Assembly: GCA_003611955.1 (NCBI GenBank)
Contig: RAZE01000005.1
Location: forward strand, 62,001-126,000
Direction: 5' to 3'
Origin: a bacterium 1XD8-76
GTDB lineage: Bacteria; Bacillota; Clostridia; Lachnospirales; Lachnospiraceae
Length of the DNA: 64,000 bases
Part shown: piece after piece, positions 16,283-25,631 of the stretch
Numbering within the stretch: position 1 is the first letter of the stretch
Layout of the letters: every line of letters begins with the position of its first letter
Translations under genes and position numbers: made by a program
Notes under the pieces: generated by a model
Databases searched by the model: none
What the model saw: the letters and a program-made list of their open reading frames with translations, nothing else
Told to the model about the DNA's origin: nothing

Positions 16283-17347
16283 TTATAACAAAGAATCCAT
16301 AACTTCTCTCACCGTCTCCAGTTTTTCCGCCCTGTAGGCATAAGCGCCGCAAAACAGCAGGGCATCCTCCACCTCGCCTTTCGCCGCGTGGATCAGAGAA
16401 TCCGTTATACAGTAAGGAATCTTCGCCGGCTCGCAGTTTCTCAGGCATCCGTGGCAGGGACTGTGGGGAATCTTCTCTCCGGCATTCACCTTTTTCATAA
16501 AGTCGTTCAGGATCGCTCTCCCCGGCATCCCCACCGGGCTTTTTACGATCACGATGTCCTCCTCTTTCGCCTTCAGGTAGGCCTCCTTGAAGCGGATATC
16601 GGCATCGCACTCCTCGGTCGTCACAAACCGGGTGGCCACCTGGATGGCGTCCGCCCCCAGCGCGAAAGCGTGCTGCGCCTGCTCTCTGTTTTCGATGCCT
16701 CCCGCCAGGGCAACGGGGATCTTCTTCCCGTACCGCTCCTCGTACTCTCTCACGACCACGATGATCTTTCCGATCTCCTCGTCGTAGTCAGCAGTTTCCT
16801 CCTCCAGATAATCCGTGAGCTGCCCCCTCGTGAAGCCGAGATGCCCACCGGCCTTCGGCCCTTCTATCACCAGCAGATCCGGCACTCTGTTGTACTTTCT
16901 GTCCCAGAATTTTAAGATCACGCCAGCCGAACGCCCTGTGGAGACGATCGGTGCAAGCATCGTCCCGGCATCCCCGACTAACTTCGGCAGTTCGGTGGGC
17001 AGACCCGCTCCGCTGATAATAATATCAGCCCCCGTTTCCACCGCCGCCTGCACATATTCTTCATAATGTTTCAGAGCCACCATGATGTTAAAACCGATCA
17101 CGCCGTCCGGCGCAATCTTTCTCGCCTTTTCATACTCCTTTCGGATAGCGCGGAGATTCGCCGCCAGCGGATCTTTGTCAAAATCCGGTTCCCGATAGCC
17201 GATCTGCGCGGAGGAGATAATACCGATCCCTCCTTCTTTCGCCACCGCTCCGGCCAGATTCCCCAGGCTAACGCCCACTCCCATACCGCCCTGTATGATC
17301 GGCTTCTCTACTGTTAAACTGCCTATTTTTAACGGTTTTATACTCAT
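16283..17347 (-). CDS. Nitronate monooxygenase / FabK-family FMN enzyme, last enzyme gene of the fab operon
   Basis: A 354-residue TIM-barrel flavoprotein of the 2-nitropropane dioxygenase/FabK family. Visible family features are PIIQGGMGVGVS near the N-terminus, GFNIMVAL, IISGAGLP and PVALAGGI...ALGADAIQVATRF. The C-terminal tail has HGCLRNCEP and CITDSL, cysteine-containing and absent from the true fabK at 24350-25288. Its position in the operon suggests a role linked to lipid synthesis, but sequence alone does not give the substrate. Confidence 0.8.
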   Translation of the reverse strand: MSIKPLKIGSLTVEKPIIQGGMGVGVSLGNLAGAVAKEGGIGIISSAQIGYREPDFDKDPLAANLRAIRKEYEKARKIAPDGVIGFNIMVALKHYEEYVQAAVETGADIIISGAGLPTELPKLVGDAGTMLAPIVSTGRSAGVILKFWDRKYNRVPDLLVIEGPKAGGHLGFTRGQLTDYLEEETADYDEEIGKIIVVVREYEERYGKKIPVALAGGIENREQAQHAFALGADAIQVATRFVTTEECDADIRFKEAYLKAKEEDIVIVKSPVGMPGRAILNDFMKKVNAGEKIPHSPCHGCLRNCEPAKIPYCITDSLIHAAKGEVEDALLFCGAYAYRAEKLETVREVMDSLL

Positions 17348-17388
17348 GATTTTACCCTTTCTATTTGACCTGCCGCCGGTGCCGCTTC

Positions 17389-19089
17389 TTACATCTTACG
17401 GAAACGCCCGTATCTGTGCTCTCTCAGTTCCTCTTGTGACAGCGCGCCGTACTTCTCCAAAAATTCCATCACGGCGCCGTCCATCCGGTCCGTCACAACA
17501 TCGAGGTTCTCCGAAGTAAGTTCCTCCGGCTCCTCGAAAACCTGCTCCACGATGTTCTGTTTCAACAGATTTTCCGCCGTTATCTTCATCACCTTTGCCG
17601 CCTCTTTCGCCTTACTGCTGTCCTTCCACAAAATACTGGAAAAACCTTCCGGCGACAGGATCGAATAGACCGCGTTCTCCAGAATCCACACTTCGTCGGA
17701 TGTGGCAAGAGCCAGCGCCCCGCCGCTGCCGCCTTCTCCCACGACCACGGACAACACCGGGACGCCGAGTGCGGACATCTCATAGATATTCCGGGCAATC
17801 GCCTCGCCCTGTCCCCGCTCCTCGGCCTCGATGCCGCAGAACGCTCCGGGGGTATCCACAAAGCAGATCACAGGTCTCCCGAATTTTTCAGCCTGCCGCA
17901 TCAGGCGAAGCGCCTTTCGGTAGCCCTCCGGCTTCGGCATCCCGAAGTTGTGGGCAATATTTTCCTTCGTTCCCTTGCCCTTCTCCTGGGCGATCACCGT
18001 CACCGGCATCCCGTGGAATCTGGCAATACCGCCCACGATCGCCGCGTCATCTCCATAATATCTGTCCCCGTGGAACTCGATAAAATCCGTAAACAGAGCC
18101 CGGATATAATCGCTCCCGGAGGGGCGGTCGCTCTTTCTGGATTTCAGCACTCTGTCCCACGCCTCCAGACGTTTTTTCTTTTTCTCCCCGACGGTTTTTA
18201 CCGCTTTTCGAGGAGCCTGCGTCGAAACCGAAAGTGCCTTCTCTTCATGGAGCTTCAGGATACGGGACAGCTCTCCCTTCAACTGTTTTCGCTCCACGAT
18301 GGCATCCAGAAAACCATGCTCCAGCAAAAACTCCGAGCGCTGGAATCCTTTCGGCAGCTTCTGCCCGATGGTCTGTTCGATGACCCTCGGTCCGGCAAAA
18401 CCGATCAGCGCGCCCGGCTCCGCCAGGATCACATCTCCCAGCGTGGCAAAACTTGCCGTCACACCTCCTGTGGTGGGATCGGTCAGCACGCTGATGTAGA
18501 GAAGCCCCGCCTCGCTGTGTCTTTTAAGTGCCGCGGAAGTTTTCGCCATCTGCATCAAAGACACGATTCCCTCCTGCATCCTGGCGCCGCCGGAACAGGC
18601 GAATATCACGACCGGAAGCCTCTCTTTCGTCGCTCTCTCCACCGCGCGGGCGATCTTCTCTCCCACGTTCTGTCCCATGCTGGCCATCAGGAAACGGCCG
18701 TCACAGACCCCGAGCACCACATCGCTCCCGTCGATCTTTGCCTTCCCTGTCACAACGGCTTCCTTTAACCCCGTCTTTTCCTGCTGCAGTTTCAGTTTAT
18801 CCAGATAACCTTTGTACCGCATGGGGTTGACCGGGCGCATCTCTCTTTCCCACTCCTCAAAACTGCCCTCGTCCGCAACCATCCGGATCCGATTCATCGC
18901 AGGCATATGGTAATATCCGCCGCATTTGGGACAGATATAATATCCGTTTTCCACATCCTCCGTGAGAATGACTTTTTTACACAGATTGCACTTCCGCAAA
19001 AGTCCTTCCGGCACTTCGGATTTCGTCTCCTGATCTCTGGTTTCGACAACGAAAACCTGACTCTTTTTGAACATGTTGTCCAGATTCAT
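17389..19089 (-). CDS. accDA: Acetyl-CoA carboxylase carboxyltransferase, beta and alpha subunits fused
   Basis: A 566-residue fusion. The N-terminal part is AccD-like, with a zinc ribbon (Cys34, Cys37, Cys53, Cys56), SGGARMQEG and DPTTGGVTASFA. From about residue 275 it is AccA-like, with IVGGIARFHGMPVTVIAQ, MPKPEGYRKALRLM and GEGGSGGALAL. In E. coli these are separate 300-residue proteins. The enzyme moves the carboxyl group from biotin-AccB to acetyl-CoA, giving malonyl-CoA. The ATG has CAGGAG 8 bases upstream. It follows accC on the same strand. I saw no stop or frameshift between the two parts. Confidence 0.93.
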   Translation of the reverse strand: MNLDNMFKKSQVFVVETRDQETKSEVPEGLLRKCNLCKKVILTEDVENGYYICPKCGGYYHMPAMNRIRMVADEGSFEEWEREMRPVNPMRYKGYLDKLKLQQEKTGLKEAVVTGKAKIDGSDVVLGVCDGRFLMASMGQNVGEKIARAVERATKERLPVVIFACSGGARMQEGIVSLMQMAKTSAALKRHSEAGLLYISVLTDPTTGGVTASFATLGDVILAEPGALIGFAGPRVIEQTIGQKLPKGFQRSEFLLEHGFLDAIVERKQLKGELSRILKLHEEKALSVSTQAPRKAVKTVGEKKKKRLEAWDRVLKSRKSDRPSGSDYIRALFTDFIEFHGDRYYGDDAAIVGGIARFHGMPVTVIAQEKGKGTKENIAHNFGMPKPEGYRKALRLMRQAEKFGRPVICFVDTPGAFCGIEAEERGQGEAIARNIYEMSALGVPVLSVVVGEGGSGGALALATSDEVWILENAVYSILSPEGFSSILWKDSSKAKEAAKVMKITAENLLKQNIVEQVFEEPEELTSENLDVVTDRMDGAVMEFLEKYGALSQEELREHRYGRFRKM

Positions 19090-19137
19090 ATTTTATACTC
19101 CTGCATATAATATATACTTTCATTTATGTCCGGTATG

Positions 19138-20481
19138 TCATTTCCCAGATATTCTCTGAATAAATTCCACGTCGATATTCCCTTCCAGATAATCCGGGTG
19201 ATGCAGGAGCTCATACTGGTAGTCCACGTTGGTATCGACCCCTTCGATGATCACTTCCCCCAGAGCACTCTGCATCTTGCGGATCGCCTCTTTCCGGCCC
19301 TTGCCCCAAACGATCAGCTTCGCTATCATGGAATCGTAGTAGACCGGGATCGTATAGCCGCTGTACACCGCCGTGTCGATGCGGATTCCCTTTCCGCCGG
19401 GCAGATACAGATCCTCTATCGTCCCGGGCGACGGTCTGAAACCCTTTTCCGGGTTTTCCGCGTTGATCCTGCACTCGATGGCATGCCCCTGGATTCTGAT
19501 ATCCTTCTGCTCAAATTCCAGCTTCTCCCCCGCTGCGATCTTGATCTGCGCTTTGACCAGATCCACGCCGGTGACCCACTCCGTAACGGGATGTTCCACC
19601 TGGATCCTGGTGTTCATCTCCATAAAATAAAAACGGTCGTCTCTGTCCAGGAGAAATTCGATCGTGCCGGCGTTCACATAGCCTGCCGCCCTGGCAGCTT
19701 TCACAGCCGCCTCCCCCATCCTGGCCCGCATCTTTTCCGTGAGAACCATGCTGGGAGCTTCCTCGATCAGTTTCTGATGGTTTCTCTGGATCGAGCAGTC
19801 TCTCTCCCCCAGATGCACCACATTTCCATAGCTGTCGGCAAGAATCTGAAACTCGATATGGCGCGGATTTTTCACGAGACGTTCCAGATACATCCGTCCG
19901 TCCCCGAAACCGTTCACCGCCTCTTTCTGCGCTGTCCGGAAGCACTCCTCAAAGTCCGCCGGATCGCTGACCTCCCGCATCCCTTTTCCGCCGCCGCCCA
20001 GAGCAGCCTTGATCATGATCGGATAGCCGATCTTCTCGGCCTCCAGAAAAGCCTCCCCGCAATCCGTGAGCGCCTCCTCCGTCCCCGGCACCACCGGCAC
20101 GCCCGCCGCTATCATCGTTTTTCTGGCTTCCTGTTTGTTGCCCAGCTTATCCATGACCTCCGGGGAAGGGCCCACGAAAGTGATACCGCACTGTCTGCAC
20201 AGGTCCGCGAACTTACTGTTCTCCGACAGAAAACCGAACCCCGGATGTACCGCGTCCGCCCCGGAGACCACCGCAGCACTGATAATGCGTTCCATGCTCA
20301 GATAGCTCTCCGAAGCGGGAGCTTCCCCGATACAGATCGCCTCATCCGCCAGTTTCGCGTGGAGCGCTTCCCTGTCCGCCTCCGAGTAGACCGCCACCGT
20401 CTGAATGCCCATCTCCCTGCAGGCGCGGATGATCCGCACCGCTATCTCTCCCCGGTTCGCAATCAAAATTCTATTAATCAT
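19138..20481 (-). CDS. accC: Acetyl-CoA carboxylase biotin carboxylase subunit
   Basis: A 447-residue ATP-grasp enzyme that carboxylates the biotin of AccB using bicarbonate and ATP. It begins MINRILIANRGEIAVRIIRA and contains the glycine-rich ATP loop AALGGGGKGMREV, EKLVKNPRHIEFQ-like text and FYFMEMNTRIQVEHPVTE. A start 12 codons further upstream is open, but the ATG at 20479-20481 begins at the conserved N-terminus and has GGAAGGG upstream. It lies between fabZ and accDA in the operon. Confidence 0.95.
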   Translation of the reverse strand: MINRILIANRGEIAVRIIRACREMGIQTVAVYSEADREALHAKLADEAICIGEAPASESYLSMERIISAAVVSGADAVHPGFGFLSENSKFADLCRQCGITFVGPSPEVMDKLGNKQEARKTMIAAGVPVVPGTEEALTDCGEAFLEAEKIGYPIMIKAALGGGGKGMREVSDPADFEECFRTAQKEAVNGFGDGRMYLERLVKNPRHIEFQILADSYGNVVHLGERDCSIQRNHQKLIEEAPSMVLTEKMRARMGEAAVKAARAAGYVNAGTIEFLLDRDDRFYFMEMNTRIQVEHPVTEWVTGVDLVKAQIKIAAGEKLEFEQKDIRIQGHAIECRINAENPEKGFRPSPGTIEDLYLPGGKGIRIDTAVYSGYTIPVYYDSMIAKLIVWGKGRKEAIRKMQSALGEVIIEGVDTNVDYQYELLHHPDYLEGNIDVEFIQRISGK

Positions 20482-20522
20482 GTATGTCACACCCTTCCGA
20501 CTATACTTCCGCTGCACTGGTT

Positions 20523-20951
20523 TCAGCCGATCATAAAAGTCAGCTCCGCGCTGACGACGACCTTGCCGTCCACGCTCGCCACAGCTTCCCCGATTCCCAG
20601 TGGACCTTTCTGTTTGATAATCTTTGTCTCCAGACGCACTTTGTCCCCGGGCACCACTTTCCCGCGGAATCTGCAGTTCTTAATACCGCCGAAATAGGCC
20701 GTTTTCCCACGGTTTTCCTCCATGCTGAGGATCGCCACAGCACCGGCCTGCGCCAGCGCTTCCACCGTCAGCACTCCCGGCATAACCGGTTCTTCCGGAA
20801 AATGTCCCGCGAAAAACTCCTCACGGTAGGAGACGCATTTATATCCCACCGCATACTGCCCCGGCTCATAGTCCTCAATATAGTCGAGCAGTAAAAAGGG
20901 ATGCCTGTGGGGTATAATTTCCTTTATCTGTTTAATATCCAAATGATTCAT
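20523..20951 (-). CDS. fabZ: 3-hydroxyacyl-ACP dehydratase FabZ
   Basis: A 142-residue hotdog-fold dehydratase with [10 protein letters not shown] and the active-site segment [20 protein letters not shown], giving catalytic His50 and Glu64. It removes water from 3-hydroxyacyl-ACP in each elongation round. No separate fabA is present. The gene is between accB and accC, as in other Firmicutes fab clusters. Confidence 0.95.
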   Translation of the reverse strand: MNHLDIKQIKEIIPHRHPFLLLDYIEDYEPGQYAVGYKCVSYREEFFAGHFPEEPVMPGVLTVEALAQAGAVAILSMEENRGKTAYFGGIKNCRFRGKVVPGDKVRLETKIIKQKGPLGIGEAVASVDGKVVVSAELTFMIG

Positions 20952-20968
20952 TATGCTATTGCCTTTCT

Positions 20969-21376
20969 TTATCTGATCCGAAACAGCTCCTGACCGAATT
21001 CCACCGCCTGACCGTTTTCAGCCAGCACTTCCGTGACAACGCCGTCAAACTCGCTCTCGATCTCATTCATCAGTTTCATGGCCTCCACGATGGCAAGAGT
21101 CTGGCCTTTTTTCACGGTATCGCCGACTTTCACAAAGGGTTCAGCCCCCTCCTCCGGCGCCTCGTAAAAAATACCCACCAGCGGGCAGGTCACCACCTGA
21201 TCCCGCGCTGTCTCCTCCTCCTGCAAAACCGCTTCCACGGACGGCAGAGCTGCTGCCACCTGCACCGCCTCCGGTTTTTCCATCTGCACTTTCACGCCGT
21301 CCTCCTCATACTCAAACCTGGAGAGCCCGGAGCGGGACACTGTCTCAATGAGCTTTATAAGATGATCCATTTCCAT
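20969..21376 (-). CDS. accB: Biotin carboxyl carrier protein of acetyl-CoA carboxylase
   Basis: A 135-residue carrier with a C-terminal biotinyl domain. The biotinylated lysine is in EAMKLMNEI, followed by the symmetrical half-motif [19 protein letters not shown] Pro/Ala/Glu-containing linker separates it from the N-terminal helix region [18 protein letters not shown] is 9 bases upstream of the first ATG. Confidence 0.95.
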   Translation of the reverse strand: MEMDHLIKLIETVSRSGLSRFEYEEDGVKVQMEKPEAVQVAAALPSVEAVLQEEETARDQVVTCPLVGIFYEAPEEGAEPFVKVGDTVKKGQTLAIVEAMKLMNEIESEFDGVVTEVLAENGQAVEFGQELFRIR

Positions 21377-21396
21377 AGATGATTGCTCCTTATCTG

Positions 21397-22635
21397 TTAA
21401 TCCTCAAATTTTTTCACCACAAGAGACGCGTTATGTCCGCCGAATCCCAGGGAATTGCTCATCGCATAGCGAAGCTCTTTCTCCACCGGCGCACCCAGAG
21501 TGTAATTTAAGTCGCACTCCTCATCCGTCTCCTTCGTCCCCATGGTCTGGTGCACAAAGTTATCCTGCAGGCTCTTCACGCAGACGATGAATTCCACAGC
21601 GCCCGCCGCGCCCAACAGATGACCGATCATGGATTTTGTGGAATTGATCTGCACATCCTTCGCCGCCTCCCCGAAGGCCAGCTTGATCGCTCTCGTCTCG
21701 AACAGATCGTTGTGGTGAGTAGATGTGCCGTGGGCATTGATATAGTCCATCTGTCCCGGCTCCACGCCCGCCTCTTTCATCGCGTATTCCATCGCCTTCG
21801 CCGCGCCGCTGCCGTCCTCCATGGGCGCCGTGATATGATAGGCGTCGCCGGTGGCGCCGTAGCCCACGAGCTCCGCATAGATATGTGCGCCTCTCTTTTT
21901 CGCGTGTTCCAGCTCCTCCAACACCACGACACCGGCTCCCTCGCCCAGCACAAAGCCGTTTCTCTCCTTATCAAAAGGAATGGACGCACGCATCGGATCC
22001 GGCGTCGTGGAGAGCGCCGTCAAAGAAGAGAAGCCCGCTATTCCCGTAGGACAGACGCTGCTCTCCGCGCCGCCCGCCAGCATCACTTCCGCATCTCCGT
22101 ACTGGATCGCCCGGAACGCGTCTCCGATACTGTTTGTGCCGGTCGCGCAGGCCGTCACCACATTCGTACATTTTCCCCGCAGTCCAAGCTGAATGGAAAT
22201 GTTTCCCGCCGCCATATTGGAGATCATAAGCGGCACCATCAACGGATTCACCCGGGAAGGCCCTTTCGTCAGAATCTTTTCATATTCCCGTTCGATCACC
22301 TGCAGAGAGCCGATGCCGGAACCTACGATCACGCCCGCCCGGAACGCGTCTTCCTGCTGCATGTCGAGCCCTGCATCCTCAAAGGCCTCCTTTGCCGCCG
22401 CCACCGCGAACTGAGAAAAAGGTTCCATACGTCTCGCCGCCTTGGCATCCATGCGCTCCTTCGGATCAAAATTTTTCACTTCCGCCGCCAGCTTCACCTT
22501 GTAATCCGCGGTATCAAATTTTGTGATCTCGCCGATTCCAACCGTCCCCTTTTTCACGGATGCCCAGAACTCTTCCACTGTATTTCCGATCGGGGTTACC
22601 GCCCCGAGCCCTGTTACAACTACTCTTCTTTTCAT
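21397..22635 (-). CDS. fabF: 3-oxoacyl-ACP synthase II
   Basis: A 412-residue condensing enzyme with the Cys-His-His triad: Cys163 in VVTACATGTNSIG, His in HGTSTHHND, and His in STKSMIGHLLGAAGAVE. The C-terminal NSLGFGGHNASLV glycine loop is present. It extends acyl-ACP with malonyl-ACP. It lies downstream of fabG and before accB. Confidence 0.96.
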   Translation of the reverse strand: MKRRVVVTGLGAVTPIGNTVEEFWASVKKGTVGIGEITKFDTADYKVKLAAEVKNFDPKERMDAKAARRMEPFSQFAVAAAKEAFEDAGLDMQQEDAFRAGVIVGSGIGSLQVIEREYEKILTKGPSRVNPLMVPLMISNMAAGNISIQLGLRGKCTNVVTACATGTNSIGDAFRAIQYGDAEVMLAGGAESSVCPTGIAGFSSLTALSTTPDPMRASIPFDKERNGFVLGEGAGVVVLEELEHAKKRGAHIYAELVGYGATGDAYHITAPMEDGSGAAKAMEYAMKEAGVEPGQMDYINAHGTSTHHNDLFETRAIKLAFGEAAKDVQINSTKSMIGHLLGAAGAVEFIVCVKSLQDNFVHQTMGTKETDEECDLNYTLGAPVEKELRYAMSNSLGFGGHNASLVVKKFED

Positions 22636-22680
22636 GATTACCTCGCTCTTTTCTTCTTCTCGCAGTTGAACTGATGACGT

Positions 22681-23421
22681 TCACATGCACATGCCGCCAT
22701 CCACATGCAGCACCTGGCCCGTGATATAGGCCGCTTCGTCGGATGCCAAAAATGCCGCCGCATGGGCCACCTGCATCGGGTCTCCCAGCGTACCCATGGG
22801 GATCGCCGATGCGATCTGCGCTTTTACTTCATCCTTTAACTGCCCTGTCATATCGGTGCTGATATACCCCGGCGCGATCGCGTTCACCGTGATCCCGCGG
22901 GGGGCCAGTTCCTTCGCCACCGACTTGGTCAACCCGATCACCCCTGCCTTGGAGGCCGCATAGTTCGCCTGCCCGGCATTGCCCGAGACGCCGACCACCG
23001 ACGCCATATTGATGATACGTCCGCTCCTCTGCTTTAACATCTGCCTGGAGACAAAGCGGATCATATGGAACGTCCCCTTTAAATTGACCTGGATCACTTT
23101 GTCGAAGGCTTCCTCGGACATGCTCATCAACAGGCCATCCTTTGTGATGCCAGCATTGTTCACCAGAATGTCGATCCTGCCAAACTTTGCCGTGATCTCC
23201 TTCACAAAGTTTTCACACTGTTTGAAATCCGACACATCGCACCGATAGATGAAAGACTTGCCGCCCGCCTCTATGATCTCTTTTTGTACTTCCTTTGCCT
23301 TTTCTTCCGAACCGTTGTAATTGATGATAACCTGCGCGCCAAGCTCAGCCATATGCACGGCGATGGCTCTCCCGATTCCCCGGGATGCGCCGGTTATCAC
23401 TGCTATCTTATCTGCGAACAT
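22681..23421 (-). CDS. fabG: 3-oxoacyl-ACP reductase
   Basis: A 246-residue short-chain dehydrogenase. The NADP loop GASRGIGRAIA is at 11-21, NNAG at 88-91, and the catalytic Ser141, Tyr154 and Lys158 are in ASVVGVSGNAGQANYAASKAG-type sequence. The C-terminal HVDGGMCM is characteristic of FabG. It reduces 3-ketoacyl-ACP with NADPH. Confidence 0.95.
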   Translation of the reverse strand: MFADKIAVITGASRGIGRAIAVHMAELGAQVIINYNGSEEKAKEVQKEIIEAGGKSFIYRCDVSDFKQCENFVKEITAKFGRIDILVNNAGITKDGLLMSMSEEAFDKVIQVNLKGTFHMIRFVSRQMLKQRSGRIINMASVVGVSGNAGQANYAASKAGVIGLTKSVAKELAPRGITVNAIAPGYISTDMTGQLKDEVKAQIASAIPMGTLGDPMQVAHAAAFLASDEAAYITGQVLHVDGGMCM

Positions 23422-23445
23422 ACCAAACTCCTATTTTTTATATTC

Positions 23446-24357
23446 CTATTCCGTCACTTTCTCCATATCTTCCCACTTTGCCACCTGCAGCACTTTTGCC
23501 TGCGGCGCGATCTTTTTCATAAATCCCGCCAGGGTTCTGCCCGGACCGATCTCCACAAAAGTATCTACGCCCTCGGCCAGCAGGGTCGCCATGCTCTGCA
23601 TCCAGCGCACCGGCGAGTACACCTGTTTTGCCAGCAGTTCTTTGATCTCCCCGCTGTCCGTCACCTTCTCAGCCGTCACGTTGGTGATATAGGGAATCTT
23701 CAGGGAAGTGAACTCCATATGTTTCATCTCCTCCAAAAGCGCCGTCCCCGCCTCCTTCAACAGGGGGGAATGGAAGGGACCGCTGACGTTCAGCATAATG
23801 CAGCGTCTCGCGCCCGCCGCCTCCAGTTTCTCCTTCGCCGCCGCCACCTGATCCGTTTTTCCTGTGATCACGATCTGTCCCGGACAGTTATAGTTGGCGA
23901 TACTCACATCCTCAATCTCCTCCAGAATCTGTTCGATCACCTTTTCATCCAGCGCCAGCACCGCGCACATGGCGCCCTCCCCCGCCGGAACCGTGTTCTG
24001 CATGAGGATTCCGCGCTTTCTGACGAGCCGAACCGCCTGCATCTGCGTCATCGCCCCGGCCGCTGTGATGGCGGCGTACTCGCCCAGGGAGAGTCCCGCT
24101 GCGATATCCGCACGGACGCCCCGGTTCTCCAACTCCTTCGTGATGGCGAGATACGTCGTGACAAGCGCCGCCTGCGTATACTCTGTCAGATCCAGTCTGT
24201 CATTTTTCTCAAAACAGAGTTCCTTCATGTCAAGCTCCAGCGTCTCCGATGCCCGATCAAACACCTCTCTGGAGAGAGCGCTGTTGTCGTAAAAATCTTT
24301 ACCCATGCCGGCAGTCTGTACACCCTGCCCCGGATAGAGAAATGCTGTCTTACTCAT
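23446..24357 (-). CDS. fabD: Malonyl-CoA:ACP transacylase
   Basis: A 303-residue acyltransferase with FLYPGQGVQTAGMG, catalytic Ser90 in GLSLGEYAAI and His196 in NVSGPFHSPLL. It loads malonyl groups onto ACP for FabH and FabF. It overlaps fabK by 8 bases. Confidence 0.95.
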   Translation of the reverse strand: MSKTAFLYPGQGVQTAGMGKDFYDNSALSREVFDRASETLELDMKELCFEKNDRLDLTEYTQAALVTTYLAITKELENRGVRADIAAGLSLGEYAAITAAGAMTQMQAVRLVRKRGILMQNTVPAGEGAMCAVLALDEKVIEQILEEIEDVSIANYNCPGQIVITGKTDQVAAAKEKLEAAGARRCIMLNVSGPFHSPLLKEAGTALLEEMKHMEFTSLKIPYITNVTAEKVTDSGEIKELLAKQVYSPVRWMQSMATLLAEGVDTFVEIGPGRTLAGFMKKIAPQAKVLQVAKWEDMEKVTE

Positions 24358-25288
24358 AAATTCCTGTTCCTTTCAGTAAAGCGTCCGCCTCCGCAGCCAG
24401 TTTTTCGATCAGCTCTCTGCAGCTCATACTCTCTCTTACCATTCCGGCAATCTGTCCGGCCATCAGGCTTCCGCCCTTCACATCGCCCTCCACGACTGCC
24501 TTGCGCAGGCCGCCCACTGCCAAAAGCTCCAGCTCTTCCAGAGACGCGCCTTTTCCTTCCATCTCCAGATATTTTCTCGTCATCTCGTTGCGCAGAGCCC
24601 GCACCGGATGTCCCGTACTTCTCCCCGTCACTCTCGTATCGATATCTTTTGCGCTCAAAATACGGTCCTTATAATTCTGATGTACCTGACACTCGTGGGT
24701 CACGACAAAATGCGTTCCCATCTGTACGCCCTTCGCGCCCAGCATAAACACTGCCGCAACACCTCTTCCGTCCGCGATACCGCCCGCTGCGATCACGGGA
24801 ATCTGCACCGCGTCCACGATCTGGGGGACAAGCACCATGGTCGTCGTCTCCCCGATATGGCCGCCCGCTTCACATCCCTCCGCCACCACGGCGTCTGCGC
24901 CGGCGCGTTCCATTCTCTTTGCCATGGCGACAGATGCCACCACGGGAATCACCTTGATCCCGGCTTCCTTCCACATCTTCAAATATTTTTCCGGATTGCC
25001 CGCACCGGTCGTCACAACCGGCACATTCTCCTCCACCATCACATTCGCCACTTCGTCCGCATAGGGGCTCATCAGCATAATATTGACGCCGAAAGGCCTA
25101 TCCGTCAGCTCTTTCATCTTCCGCACCTGATCTCTGACCCAGTCCGCCGGAGCGTTTGCCGCCCCGATCAGGCCAAGCCCGCCGGCATTTGATACTGCAG
25201 ATGCCAGATGGTATTCAGCCACCCATGCCATACCTCCCTGGACGATCGGATATTCGATCCCCAGCAGCTTTGTCACTTCTGTCTTCAT
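24350..25288 (-). CDS. fabK: Enoyl-ACP reductase II (FMN-dependent)
   Basis: A 312-residue TIM-barrel flavoprotein that performs the last reduction of each fatty-acid cycle. Typical FabK sequence includes YPIVQGGMAWVAEYHLA, GLGLIGAANAP, FGVNIMLMSP, EGCEAGGHIGE and PVIAAGGIADGRG. No fabI or fabL homologue is in the window, so elongation here depends on FabK, as in streptococci and many Clostridia. The gene sits between acpP and fabD. Confidence 0.94.
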   Translation of the reverse strand: MKTEVTKLLGIEYPIVQGGMAWVAEYHLASAVSNAGGLGLIGAANAPADWVRDQVRKMKELTDRPFGVNIMLMSPYADEVANVMVEENVPVVTTGAGNPEKYLKMWKEAGIKVIPVVASVAMAKRMERAGADAVVAEGCEAGGHIGETTTMVLVPQIVDAVQIPVIAAGGIADGRGVAAVFMLGAKGVQMGTHFVVTHECQVHQNYKDRILSAKDIDTRVTGRSTGHPVRALRNEMTRKYLEMEGKGASLEELELLAVGGLRKAVVEGDVKGGSLMAGQIAGMVRESMSCRELIEKLAAEADALLKGTGIYE

Positions 25289-25302
25289 GTACAGCCTCCG
25301 CC

Positions 25303-25539
25303 TTATTCCTTATGTTCTTCGATATATTTTGCCACTTCCTCAATGCAGGTGAGATGTTCCAGATCTTCCGCCGGAATCTCAATGCCGTATTCTTCCTCCA
25401 GTGCCATGGCCAGCTCAAATAAATCCAGGGAATCTATTTCCAGATCCTCTTTGAATTTTGCCTTAGCCGTCACGGTCTCCAGTTCCATGTTCAGATTCTC
25501 CGCTGCGATCTCTCTGATCTTTTCTACCATTTCATTCAT
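25303..25539 (-). CDS. acpP: Acyl carrier protein
   Basis: A 78-residue acidic protein with the phosphopantetheine attachment Ser37 in EDLEIDSLDLFELAMALEEE. It carries growing acyl chains for the surrounding Fab enzymes. GGAGG lies 8 bases before the ATG. The 92-base gap after fabH contains a short hairpin (25591-25605) that could adjust its expression. Confidence 0.96.
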   Translation of the reverse strand: MNEMVEKIREIAAENLNMELETVTAKAKFKEDLEIDSLDLFELAMALEEEYGIEIPAEDLEHLTCIEEVAKYIEEHKE

Positions 25540-25590
25540 TTTTTTAACCTCCGTCTTTTCTTCGTCTTCTGATATTCTCTATATGATAAA

Positions 25591-25605
25591 CCGGAAAGGT
25601 TCCGG
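25591..25605 (-). other. Short hairpin between fabH and acpP
   Basis: CCGGAA/TTCCGG with a 3-base loop, followed on the minus strand by TTTATCATATAG. It is weak for a terminator. It could be a processing or partial attenuation site raising or lowering acpP relative to fabH; this is speculative. Confidence 0.3.
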
Positions 25606-25631
25606 ATATCATTCTATCCCAGGCAGGCGCC

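Noticed and set aside
17389-19089. Two separate carboxyltransferase genes with a sequencing error
   Set aside because: The frame is continuous through the AccD-AccA junction and there is no internal start with a ribosome site, so a true fusion is the simpler reading.
19126-20697. Long plus-strand frame opposite accC
   Set aside because: accC on minus has all biotin carboxylase motifs; the plus frame is Arg/His/Phe-rich and has no initiation signal.
23284-24747. Long plus-strand frame opposite fabG, fabD and fabK
   Set aside because: It spans three confirmed genes and is compositionally a shadow frame rich in His, Arg and Pro.
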